Assembly (NCBI GenBank): GCA_007258455.2
Contig: VDFB02000001.1
Coordinates: 12,380,754 to 12,444,753, forward strand
DNA length: 64,000 bases
Direction: 5' to 3'
Origin: Sequoia sempervirens
Taxonomy: Eukaryota > Streptophyta > Pinopsida > Cupressales > Cupressaceae
Position numbers and translations under genes: made by a program. A model generated the notes under the pieces. It did not search any database. It saw only the letters and a list, made by a program, of their open reading frames with translations, and was not told the origin of the DNA. Of the stretch, positions 48,400-59,505 are shown one piece after another (position 1 is the stretch's first letter; the number at the start of each line of letters is the position of its first letter).

Positions 48400-48905
48400 A
48401 CAACACTTTCTATTATGCAGACTATAACAAAACACTGTATTGAAGTTCACATTCATATTTTATAACAACCCATTACATGCAGCAAACATTCCATTTGAAT
48501 ATTGTAATACGTTTCGAATAGAAGATGCACAAAAAAGTTGCAGGATGGAAAACACATAGGGTTGTCCCACACTTTTCAAATCTTCTTCAAAGACAACAAT
48601 TAGTGTTATGCACACCATAAGAAGACAATGTATTGAAGTTCACCTTCATATTTTATAACTGCCCTTGCTTCTAGCAAAAGTTGCATGATGGAAAACACAG
48701 AGGGTTGTCCCTCGCTTCTCAATTATTCTTGAAAGACAACACTCTCTGTTATGTAGACTGTAAGAACACAGTGTATTGAAGTTCACCTTCATATTTTATA
48801 ACAACCCTTACTTGTAGCAAACATTCCATTTCAATACCGTTATACATTTTGAACACAATATGCACAAAAAAAGTTGTAGGATGGAAAACACATAGGGTTG
48901 CCCCC
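48400..48905 (-). repeat. Repeat family B, inverted copies (about 3)
   Basis: The stretch reads tgaagttcaccttcatattttataac, gcaaacattccatttcaata, tgcaggatggaaaacacatagggttgtc, which is the reverse complement of family B in 36860-42110. The spacing is about 180. It forms the opposite arm to those blocks, about 6 to 11 kb away. A poly-C run (48901-48910) ends the block. Confidence 0.9.
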
Positions 48906-49649
48906 CCCCCACCACTAGTGCGACAACATTTCATGTCAACTAGGCAACTTTCAAGCATACCTTTCTCATTTCCAAAACATGCACTTCTCTCCATCATACA
49001 TGGATGACACCTTCCATAAACATGGAGCTGACTGGATGAGATTGTGGAAGAGGTGGTCATGTGTGCTAGAGAGAAGAGCTTGTTTTACAAATATTGCAAA
49101 GTAGCTCCAAAGATGCCCAGCTGTAATGAAAAGTTGACATGTCTTTTATCTAACACTTGTATCAGACATGGAGAGGTCGACATTCTCATAGAATGCCAAG
49201 ACCAACTATGTGTAATTGCAGGTTGGAAAACACTAGGTGTTATTATACCTACAAACCAATTACCATTTACAAACCCTTCACAAGTAACATCCCAATTCAT
49301 TAATCACCCCTCAATTGAATTTGGATGCCTTTATATATCCTGCACCTGCAACTCCACCCCGTGTTGTCAAACCTTCAAATTCCAATGTGTAGAATGAAAG
49401 AACTCACAACACACTATGTATTCCAACCACTAATTATTTTCCACATTACGTCGTCCCATCATAGGGTTTTTGTATCTTATGATGCCTCTGACATGCATTC
49501 TTCTAGGGAGAATAGCGATGTCCAATTGCAAGGCAGAAGTTAATCTCCCTACAAAAAATAGTAAAATCAAGCTATTGTCCCTGAAAAAACATGTGTTTGA
49601 AATAATAATATAATCAGACATAAATGATATGAATTTTCTACAATCCATA
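48906..49649. other. Mixed stretch, no supported gene
   Basis: Short ORFs on both strands (49044-49397 +, 49300-49085 -, 49648-49430 -) overlap one another and lack recognisable motifs. Core-like pieces (ttgcaggttggaaaacac near 49218) suggest diverged element-end sequence. Confidence 0.4.
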
Positions 49650-49845
49650 TTGATTATTGCTAGTTGATTTGTGGATTCTTTTCTATAAGAATTCTTGCAT
49701 CAACATTTTGGATCACACTCTGTGATGCAACATCAGGATGAAGAAGACAACATCAGTCGTCGCGATGTTGGATCACGGAGTCTGATCTGAAACATTCATG
49801 CAAAAATTCTTACACAATTGAATCCACAAATCAACTAGCAATGAT
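49650..49845. repeat. Foldback (hairpin) sequence, arms about 85 bp
   Basis: attgctagttgatttgtgga (about 49655) is matched in inverse by tccacaaatcaactagcaat (about 49824). The homology extends inward through ttcttgcat/atgcaaaaattctt and ggatcacactctgtgat/gttggatcacggagtctgat, leaving a loop of about 20 bases. It resembles a small foldback or MITE-like element. No clear target duplication was found. Confidence 0.75.
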
Positions 49846-49999
49846 AAGCAGACATGTCTTATCCTTGAAGAAGGGAAACACATTATCATTAGTAAGCCAT
49901 GTCACAAGGATATCACCTTCTGCAATTGGGAGCAGGCTATTCTCCCTACAAAAATGCATGTCACATGCATCATAATAGTCATCTTGTTTTCAAAATAAT

Positions 50000-50465
50000 T
50001 GTTCAGCATGGACAAAAAGCCCAAAACATGTCATTCAAAACCATTATTTGCAATTAGCAAAAATCCTAGACGAGGTCCCATTTTCCACAGCTACATTTTG
50101 CAGGTTGGTAGCGAGCAATGAGAAATATGAAATTTTGCAATTGCCTAATAAAATAACTGACAACCCATTGTGGAAATATGCGTGAAATTACCAAATAACA
50201 TTTAGAGAAATTAGAAACCATGCACAATATGAAATTTTTTTTCTTTGGTATGCTCCAAGAATGTAATGAAGTCCACTTTCAAATTTCACTTTGCTACAGT
50301 CGAAATCTCATTTGACTTTCTTCATCTCATTGGAACAAAGCACCCTGATGGAAAAGGTGGTCGGACGGACAAATAGCACCAACAGAAAGACTTGACGGTT
50401 AGATTTTCACTCTGTGGCCTATCCCGTAGCCGGGAAAATGTGTCAGCACTAGTGGATTTTCAAAA
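50000..50465 (-). repeat. End-like block F, inverted copy
   Basis: It includes gtcggacggacaaatagcac, gacttgacggttagat and tagccgggaaaatgtgtcag, which are the reverse complement of blocks at 59150-59370 and 61990-62290 (tttcccggcaacggg, gtccatccggcc). The inverse block continues through a family C segment to about 50640. Confidence 0.7.
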
Positions 50466-50869
50466 TCATATTTTGGAATGGAGAAAAACCTAGAAAAACA
50501 TGGCATTTGAAACTATTATTTGCAAATAGCAAAAAAGAGGTGCCAAGAATTTAATGAAGTCCACTTTCAAATTTTGGAACAACTCTTTGGTATAGTCCAA
50601 ATGTCATTTTGGTTTCTTTATCTAATTGGAACAAATAAAATGCTCACATTATTTGCAGTGTTGGAAAACACACTGTGTCTTCTCACTTGCCCAAGGTTTT
50701 AGAATAGTATATGCATTGCTTGTTTCTTAACACTTAGGGTTTTCCAACATGCATTCTTACTAAATAGAAATAATGCCTTCAAGAGATTTTGTAATATAGA
50801 TAGTCTCAATGTATTTAAAATCCCTTTCAAAATTTATAAGGACTTTTAATTTGGGAATAAATTGCATTT

Positions 50870-51300
50870 AAATTTTGCATGGCTGAAAAAAGAAGTGCAC
50901 AAAATAATTGCAATTTGGAAAACACATTGTTCGGTTTCAGTTATTTGAATGTCCTTGTTTAAATGTAAAGGGTTGTCTCATGGCGGGTTGCTCTATTCTT
51001 AACACCCACGGTTTTGCAACATGGAATATTACAAGACAATATGAATGTCTTTGAAATCACACATTCCATTGTTGTGTTCAAATTTCAGTTGATTAAAAAA
51101 AGAAGTGCACAAAATAATTGTAAATGGGAAATCCAGTGTTGGGTTTTAGTAATTTTAATAGATCCTTGTTTAAATGTAAAGGGTCATCTCATGGTGGGTT
51201 GCTTGCTTCTTAACACCCATAGTTACACAACATGGAATGTTAGAAAATAGTATGAAAGTCTTCCAAATCACACCTTCCATTGTTGTGTTTAAGTTTCAAG
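50870..51300 (+). repeat. Satellite A, two outlying copies
   Basis: Two units in the same orientation as the main array, with gaagtgcacaaaataattg, gtctcatggcgggttgct and ttttgcaacatggaatatta. They are truncated at both ends and sit 21 kb from the main array. Confidence 0.9.
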
Positions 51301-52980
51301 TATATAACAAATGACATGCTTCATAACACACTGTATTTTTCAACCTCCATAGCACAACATAATGAAACCCTTTCTAGTTTTTAAACTAGTATATCTAGGT
51401 GTGCATTACAAAAAGCAAGAACACCAATTTCTTGCCATTATTGGCAATAATGAATAAACTCGTTGGAAGTGATGAATATTGTGTAGTGGATGTTGGAAAA
51501 CACAATGTGTTTTGAATCCTGCCTTTACTTATACCCAACCTTTGTCTTGTAATGTGTTAATAAATATTCAACGAGCTCCCTTCGGGTGTATTTTACTCTA
51601 GGTATCAGCCCGTGCATCGCAGGAGATCAACTTGGCCTTTTATCAAAGTCTACTCCCCCTCCACGTGTTTGCTCTGCACACCCCGAGGGTTTCCCTTCCT
51701 TTGCATCTCAGGAATCCCCACTATACTTCCACGTGTCGTAGTTGCAGGTCATTTTTTATCGTTCCTTTTTGCTTCCTCATTGGGCTCTGCTCGAGTGCCA
51801 CGAAGCTCTCACTCCCAAAGAAATTTGGCAGGCCCCACAATTGTTGTTTGCAATGCACTTTTTCTATGTGTCTACTCTTCGCAAATCTTTCAGCAAGAGG
51901 ATCAAATAATGACCGCGGGTAGCAAAATGTTGCCACGCATCTCTTTTTGTGCCTAGTCGATGATTATTTCCTCCACTTTTGGATAGTGCTCTGCCCACTC
52001 AACACATGTAGCCTTGGTGCAAGTCTTCAACGACGAGAGATAAAGGTTCACATGGGCAATGAAATGTTGCCACATGCCTAGTCGATGGATCTCGTATTCG
52101 GGCGATGAACTAGGTGAACCAAATGTTGTGATTGGCCACTGCATGTCATAATAATTTGCACGGGATGATGACACTTGTATGTTTAACCTTGTCGAGACCA
52201 CTGCTATCATTTGCAAGAGATGCACCTAAGCTTGGAATGATAGGATGCTTGGTTTCGAATCTTTTATGTTGCAATGGCTTGGGGAATATTCTTATTTTTG
52301 CATCATTGCCAGGGATCACGAAATCTTTTTTGTTGATGCTCTCCAAAGCGGTGGGAGTTTTTTGCTATATATACTTTTCTCTGTTGTGAGAAAAGGGTCT
52401 GGAACTTTGAAGGAACATTGGTTTTAGGAAAAGACGCCAGGCCTTTATTACTATTTTATTTTATTGTAAAAGACTTTCATACTATGCCAATTGTTCGGCC
52501 TTTCTGTTCTTTCATGCTATTTGATTAAACTGTAAACTATGTTGTTATTGTCTAGACATTTAATTTGAGAACTTCTATATATATTGAATGCAATTTTTTT
52601 GATCTAGATCATGTCAAATGACTCTTCTTGGCAGTAGGAATGTATGCAATGTTATTTTATGTCAATGAATGGATTGTTTGTGCTATGATTTTCAATTTCT
52701 GCTTTTCTGGAACACTACAACTACCAATCAGGCTCTTAGATCTATGATTTATCATGCCTATCATTAAGTCTTGGAGCATCGCCTTAGGTTAGACTTTATT
52801 TTATTATATATGTTTCCTTTTCCCTTTCTAAAATCCCATAGAAGAAGTCGGCTTCTCTAAAAACTTGGAGGTCACTTAGCTTAGCGCAAAAGGTCTCCCA
52901 TAAACTGAGTTTCCCATAAGACACTATTACCTTGTCAAATTTTGGCATCAACATAATGCAAATATACAAACATATAGATA
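51300..52980. other. GC-richer non-repeat stretch, possible captured host DNA
   Basis: Between 51550 and 52440 the base composition is more balanced than around it and the core motif is absent. Overlapping ORFs of 60-114 codons occur on both strands (51612-51956 +, 52225-51953 -, 52346-52146 -), none recognised. A captured host-gene fragment, as in Pack-MULEs, would fit, but no protein match can be made by eye. 52440-52980 is plain AT-rich sequence. Confidence 0.35.
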
Positions 52981-52999
52981 GTGTTGTATTCTATCAAAT

Positions 53000-53455
53000 A
53001 GCACATCTCTCATTTAAGGGGGACTCTATTAACCCAAAAAACATAGTGTGATTCATAGTACGCAGTTCATTCGGTTTTGTAACAATTCATGTTGGAAAAC
53101 CATAGGTGTTAAAAGAAACAAGCAACCCAAATAGTGTTGTAAAACCCTCTGCAACACTATTGGATAGTATCTATCACCTCAATTTGGTTAGTATTCTCCT
53201 CCAAGTCGTCCATGTGCACTCAGTCCTTCAATTTTCCCTTTCAAAGTGCAGACTAGAAACAAATAGTATTTTCACCTTTCTTTCTCGAAACAAAAAGGCC
53301 CATGTCATTCCCCTTCCACTTTTCCCACGCCACACAAAAGAGACTTGCCGAGAAAGAAAACCTGCTTGCCTTTTTCCCCCCACAACAGGCAAGAAAACCT
53401 AGCTGACGGCACCGTTAACTCCTACCTAACCATCGCCCAGACGTCTCGTCCTATC
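53000..53455 (-). repeat. End-like block E, inverted copy
   Basis: Reading the minus strand, the block gives gatggttaggtaggagttaac, a ggggggaaaaaggc block, gtgggaaaagtggaagggg, a gaaaatactatttgtttcta block, and then gtgttgcagagggttttaca and cccccttaaatgagagatg. These match 57530-58390 in order, and their first half matches 24540-24950. It is the candidate right terminal repeat of the 29-kb element. Confidence 0.75.
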
Positions 53456-54890
53456 TGCCAATTTCGGCAATTTTTCTTTCCATGTATGTTGTTATTCTAA
53501 TAGCTCTTTTACAATTTATCTATTTTTCTATAATATTTAGTGCCAAGTAATGTAGGTCAAATTTTTAATTAATTTTGTGGCGTTATGCCCATTTTGCACA
53601 GGTTATTGCTACCCATTGGCTTTACAAGTTATATTTAATACAGTGCACATAACTATTTCAAGTAATGACTTGTTATATTTGCACATCTTTTGTGGTGTGG
53701 TGGTCAGATCGAAACATACTAATAAAGAGTAGAAATAGGATATACAAATAGTATTGTACAAAATTTCCATCAGAGGTTCAAAATGAACCATTTATAACTT
53801 ACTAAATATTCTAGACAAATAGCGAAATTATAAAAAGAACTATTATGAAAACACTAAAGAACCAAAAAAAATGACAGATGATGGAAAACTAACATTAAAT
53901 AGAACTTTTAAATATGGAGAAATATTAACTCGAGAGACAGAAAGGAGATATAAATTAGGACAGGATCATACAATGGACTCTCAATAGCACGTATATTGAC
54001 CATTTCGTAAAATAGGAAATACTCAGAAAAGCCTCTGTTGCTGCTCACATTTCAAAGTGAAGAACGTAGTTCAAGTGAAGAATGCAGTTCAAGTGAAGAA
54101 CCCAGTTCAAGTGAAGAAATTGTTGTTACACCTTGTCTAGATACTGATACAATTTCAGGTAACCACAAATATGGTCCAAACTCAAAATTTGTACATGCAT
54201 TTCCCTTGAACTGGGTTCTTCACTTTGAATTTTGTTTGTAAGTAATTTCACATACTCACATGTCCACATATAAACTCTTTTGGTGAAAGATTTCAAATTA
54301 GCGCAAAACACTTAAGAATAACATGAAAATAAAAGCTGATTGAAAACCCCAACATTTCACAATTTCAAACAAATCAGAACTTGTAAATGCATAATAAATT
54401 TTGGAAATTTAATTGTCCACTACACTTGCAATTCAAGCTATGGTAGCGAAAATCACTTGTATTTAATGCAAAAGGTTCACATCTCCTAAAGCGTCCTCCT
54501 CAATCCACCTGCCCTTGTTTTGTTCATTTTTCTTTCCTCCCCTTTATCAACCACCTGGAAGAAAGTCAAGTGTTAGCAATATATTAAATTGGTAAATTAA
54601 AGACATTTGGTTCTACAAATATTGTTTTTTATTCCAAATTTCACCAATATACAATTTATATGTTCTACTAAGTGTAAAATGCCAGCTTGCATAGACAATA
54701 AACAACCATATTAAACTGTACATTGGGAATTTAATTTCCAATTTAACCTATCGCTAACACTAGTATATATATCAGCAATCATATATGTCATTTTTCCATT
54801 TTGCTAGAATTGTGAAGCAATGAATGTTCATTTTGTGTGAGCAATTCATTTGTTCCATCAAGAGAAAGCTAACTCCTAAAAAAAAGCACC
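53456..54890. other. AT-rich spacer
   Basis: No gene was supported apart from the short repeat at 54047-54235. The core motif is absent, consistent with host DNA between two elements. Confidence 0.45.
54047..54235. repeat. 18-bp tandem repeat with an inverted copy
   Basis: The unit ttcaagtgaagaaYgYagt occurs about four times at 54050-54120. An inverse copy, cccttgaactgggttcttcactttgaa, lies at about 54201-54229, giving a potential hairpin. The plus-strand frame through the array reads a Ser-Ser-Ser-Glu-Glu repeat in a 67-codon ORF (54038-54241). That ORF is probably fortuitous. Confidence 0.75.
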
Positions 54891-54899
54891 ATGTATGTA

Positions 54900-57310
54900 A
54901 AACGAGATCAAAGTGGCATCTCATTTTCCTCATCTAGTTCGATGAAATAAATGCTCACATTATTTATAGTGTTGGAAAACTCACTGTCTCTATATAAGGT
55001 GTTCAGAAACAAGCAACCCTTATAGTGTTTGTAAAACCCTCTACAACTAAGAGGAGACAGTGTGTTTTCTAACTGTGCAAATAATGGGAGCAATTCATTT
55101 GTTCCAATCAGGAGAAAGCTAACTCATAAACAAAAAGCACCTATTTATGTAACATGAGATCAAAATGGCATTTCATTTTCCTCATCTGATTCGACCAAAT
55201 AAATGCTCACATTATCTACACAGTTGGAAAACACACTGTCTCGATATAAGGTGTTAAGAAACAAGTAACCCATATAGTGTTGTAAAACCCTCTGCAAGAG
55301 AGAGGAGACAGTGTGTTTTCCAACTATGCAAATAATGCAAGCAATTTATTTGTTCCAATCAGAAGAAAGCTAACTCGTAAACAAAAAGCACCTATGTATG
55401 TAACACGAGATCAAAGTGGCATTTCATTTTCCTCATCTAATTCGACGAAATAAATGCTCACATTATTTGTAGTGTTGGAAAACCCACTGTCTCCATATAA
55501 GGTGTTCAGAAACAAGCAACCCTTATAGTGTTTGTAAAACCCTCTACAACTAAGAGGAGACAGTGTGTTTTCTAACTGTGCAAATAATGGGAGCAATTCA
55601 TTTGTTCCAATCAGGAGAAAAGCTAGCTCATAAACAAAAAGCACCTATTTATGTAACATGAGATCAAAATGGCATTTCATTTTCCTCATTTGATTTGACC
55701 AAATAAATGCTCACATTATCTGCACAGTTGGAAAACAAATTATCTCAATATAAGGTGTTAAGAAACAAGCAACCCATATAGTGTTGTAAAACCCTCTACA
55801 AGAGAGAGGAGACGGTGTGTTTTCCAACTGTGCAAATAATGCAAGCAATTCATTTGTTCCAATAAGGAGAAAGCTAACTCGTAAATAAAAAACACCTATG
55901 TATGTAACACAAAATCAAAGTGGCATTTCATTTTCCTCATTTGATTCGTAGAAATAAATGCTCACATTATTTGTAGTGTTGGAAAACCCACTGTCTCCAT
56001 ATAAGGTGTTCAAAAACAAGAAACCCTTATAGTGTTTGTAAAACCCTCTACAACTAAGAGGAGACAGTGTGTTTTCCAACTGTGCAAATAATGGGAGCAA
56101 TTCATTTGTTCCAATCAGGAGAAAGCTAACTCATAAATAAAAAGCACCTATTTATGTAACATGAGATCAAAATGGCATTTCATTTTCCTCATCTGATTCG
56201 ACCAAATAAATGCTCACATTATCTACACAGTTGGAAAACACACTATCTTGATATAAGGTGTTAAGAAACAAGCAACCCATATAGTGTTGTAAAACCCTCT
56301 GCAAGAGAGAGGAGACTGTGTTTTTCAACTGTGCAAATAATGCAAGCAATTCATTTGTTCCAATCAGGAGAAAGATAACTCGTAATCAAAAAGAACCATG
56401 TATGTAACATGAGATAAAAATGGCATTTCATTTTCCTCATCTGATTTGACCAAATAAATGATTGCATTATTTGCAGTGTTGGAAAACACACTGTCTCCAT
56501 ACAAGGTGTTAAGAAACAAACAACCCATATAGTGTTATAAAACCCTCTGCAACTGAGAGAAGATAGTGTCTTTTCAAACTGTGCAATCATCTGATTTGAC
56601 CAAATAAATGCTCACTTTATTTGTAGTGTTGGAAAACACATTGTCTCCATCCTTGACAACAAATCCCTCCCTAGCTAGCAAACTGCAAAATCAAAATGTG
56701 GAAAATTCCTATGCATCATAGTGAGCAATGCGTTTGAGGGGTTTCCAGTGGTTCAGCCACCTACAACTCCACTTTCCTTGCTGGAGCATCCCTCCCACCC
56801 ACCAAACTCAAGAAATGAAAAATGTGGACAATGGCAATGTTACGTGTATTTTGTCTATCTTTTTAACTTTAGACAAAAAAGCACCTATGCATGTAACATG
56901 ACATAAAAATGGCATTTCACTTTCCTCACATGATTTGACCAAATAAATGGTCACATTATCTGCTGAGTTGGAAAACACACTGTCTCCATATATAGTGTTG
57001 TAAAACCCTTTGCAATAGATAGGAGACAGTGTGTTTTCCAATTGTGCAAATAATGGGAGAAATTCATTTGTTCCAATAAGGAGAAATCTAACTCATAAAC
57101 AAAAAGCACCTATTTATATGTAACATGACATCAAAATGGAATTTTCATTTTCCTCATCTAATTCGACCAAATAAGTACTCACATTATTTGCAGTATTAGA
57201 AAACACATTGTCTCCATATATGGTCTTAAGAAACAAGCAACCCATATAGTGTTCTACAACCCTCTGCAATTAAGAGGACACAGTGTGTTTTCCAACTCTA
57301 CAAATAATGC
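54900..57310. repeat. Repeat family D, about 242 bp unit, about 10 copies, internally palindromic
   Basis: Each unit has gttggaaaacacactgtctc, then about 70 bases including aggtgttaagaaacaagcaa and tgttgtaaaaccctctgcaa, then gagacagtgtgttttccaac, tgtgcaaataatg and caattcatttgttccaatca. It then has gctaactcgtaaacaaaaag and aatggcatttcattttcctc. The first and second core copies are inverse of each other, so every unit can fold. Minus-strand ORFs of 60-79 codons recur in register and are repeat shadows. Near 56650-56870 a non-repeat stretch interrupts the array. Confidence 0.92.
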
Positions 57311-57417
57311 AAGCAATTTATTTGCTCCAATCAGATAAAGAAAGTGAAATCACATTTGGATTGTCACAAAGAGTTGTTCAAAAATTTGAAACTGAACTTC
57401 ATTACATTCTTGTAGCA

Positions 57418-58390
57418 TAGGAGTCGGCTAACTACTAGAAAAAAAGCACCTATGTACATACAAAAATGCATGAAAAAAATACATAACATGATGAGACGTC
57501 ATAGTGCGAGGCCCACCAGACGGGCGATCATGGAGAAAAGCGGCAATGAGAGCAAATGTTCGGCAATGGTTAAGTGGGAGTTAACGACACCGTCAACTGG
57601 GTTTTCCAGCCTATCACCGGGGGAAAAAGGCAGGCAGGTTTTCTTTCTCAGCAAGACTCTTTTGTATGGTGCGGGAAAAGTGGAAGGGAATGACGTGGGC
57701 CTTTTCTTTTTTGAGAAAGAAAGGTGAAAATACTATTTGTTTCATGGTATTGGGCCTTTTTTATTTCAAGAAAGAAAGGTGCAAATATTGTTTTCTAGCA
57801 ACGAATAGTCATTCGTTTCTTCAGTGTTCATGGTAGAATGGAAAAATGAGACATACACAAAGTGGATATACATACTTTACAAAGCTCTGAACACCTGCAA
57901 CTTTTCCTGTTGCTATCCACCAAAACGTCATTGTCCAAAAATGGAGAAAATGGGACCTTGTCTGGGATTTTTGATATTTGCAAATAATGGTTTCAAATGC
58001 CACATTTTTGGCTTTTTGTCCATCCACACCAAACAATTATTTTGAAAACCCACCAATGCTAACACGCTTTCCCAGCCACGATTGTAGGTATTGGGCCTTT
58101 TCTGTTTGCAAAAAGAAAGGTGAAAATACTATTTGTTTCCAGTTTGCACGTTGAAAGCGAAAGCTAAAGGTTTGAGTGCAAGTGGACAAGTTGGAGGAGA
58201 AAACTGACCAAATTGAGGTGACAGGTACTATCCAATAGTGTTGTAGAGGGTTTTACAACACTATTTGGGTTGCTTGTTTCTTAACACCTAGCATTTTCCA
58301 ACATGAATTGTTGCAAAATAGAATGAAGTGTGTAGTATGAATCACACTATGTGTTGAGGGTTAATATAGTCCCCCTTAAATGACAGATGT
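57418..58390 (+). repeat. End-like block E, second direct copy
   Basis: It opens ggagtcggctaactactaga, as at 24399, and follows the same order of landmarks through gttaagtgggagttaacg, a gggggaaaaaggcaggcagg block and gtgcgggaaaagtggaaggg. At about 57740-58090 it carries an extra segment, duplicated in part at 61920-62190, before continuing to the tagtcccccttaaatgacag end. It could be the left end of a second element. Confidence 0.8.
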
Positions 58391-58700
58391 GCTATTTGAC
58401 ACTGAAACCCAACATTGTGTTTCCCATTTACAATTATTTTGTGCACTTTTGTTTTCAATCGACTGAAATTTAAACACAACAATGAAATGTGCGATTTTGA
58501 AGACATTCATACTGTCTTGTAATATTCCATTTTGCAAAACTGTGGGTGTTAAGAATCAAGCAACCCACCATGAGAAAACCCTTTACATTTAAACAAGGAT
58601 AATGAAATAATTGAAACCAAACATTGTGTTTTCCAAATTGCAATTATTTTATGCACTTTTTTTTTTTTCAGTCATGCGAAATTTAAATGCAATTTTTGAA
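58390..58700 (-). repeat. Satellite A, inverted copies (about 1.4 units)
   Basis: The stretch reads aaacccaacattgtgtttccc, caattattttgtgcactttt and caagcaacccaccatgagaa, the reverse complement of satellite A. Block E therefore abuts satellite A in different orientations at 24.95 kb and 58.4 kb. Confidence 0.9.
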
Positions 58701-59505
58701 CAAATTAAAAGTCCTTATAAATTTTGAAAGGCCTTTTCAATACATTGAGACTGTCTATATTACAAAAAATCTTCAATACATTGTTTATGTTTAGTAAGTA
58801 TGCATGTTGGAAAACCCTACTTGTTAAGAAACAAGCAATGCATATATTGTTCTAAAACCCTGTGCATGTGAGAAGACACAATGTGTTTTCCAACACTACA
58901 AATAATGCGAGCATTTTTTTTTGTTCCAATCAGATAAAGAAACCGAAATGACATTTCAACTGTATCAAGGAGTTATTCCAAAATTTGAAAGTGGACTGCA
59001 TTACATTATTGGAGTAACGAAATAAAACTCTTCATAATGAACTAACTGAAATGGGACAGTGTGTTTTCCAACACTGCAAACCATCTATAACAACATTGTG
59101 CCTTGCAAGTATCATAATACCTACCATTTTCCAATTTCATTACATTCTTGGCACCTCGTTTTGCTATTTGCAAAAAATGGTTTTGAATACCACATTTTTT
59201 TGGGTTTTTGTCCATTCCAAAATATGATTTTGAAAACCCACCGGTCCTAACATGTTTTCCCGGCAACGGGACAAGCCACAAAAATTTGGAGTTAACATCT
59301 GACAAGATCAAGACTTTCCATCAGTGCAATTTGTCCATCCGGCCTTCTTTTTCGTCAGGGTCTTTTATTCCAATCAAATGAACAAACTAAAACGACACTT
59401 GGACTGTACCAACAAACATGACCAAACATCCACGAAAGGTAGGTAATAGTTAACTGACATAGGACAGTGTGTTTTCCAACACAACAAACAATGCATAACA
59501 TTGTG
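58700..59505. repeat. Diverged family C, D and F pieces
   Basis: Core copies occur near 58877 (caatgtgttttccaacac), 59058 (cagtgtgttttccaacac) and 59464 (cagtgtgttttccaacac). Between them are a family C piece (caatcagataaagaaaccg and gtggactgcattacatt) and a block F copy at 59150-59370. No coding sequence is supported. Confidence 0.75.

Larger units (their letters stand above)
24399..53455 (+). mobile_element. Candidate giant Mutator-like/foldback element (about 29 kb)
   Basis: An end-like block at 24399-24950 has an inverted, diverged partner at 53000-53455; both contain the gatggttaggt, gagttaa and ggaaaaaggc landmarks in opposite orientation. Between them lie satellite arrays, a decayed MULE transposase gene on the plus strand, an unknown plus-strand ORF and an unknown multi-exon gene on the minus strand. 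Convergent genes inside terminal repeats recall maize MuDR (mudrA/mudrB), while modular repeats in long arms recall foldback elements of the FARE type. The exact ends and a 9-bp target duplication were not established, so nested or multiple elements remain possible. Confidence 0.5.

Noticed and set aside
54908..56590. Minus-strand ORFs with repeated FAQLENTLSPLSCRGFY sequence
   Set aside because: They follow the 242-bp family D period and cross palindromic DNA; no start or context supports translation.
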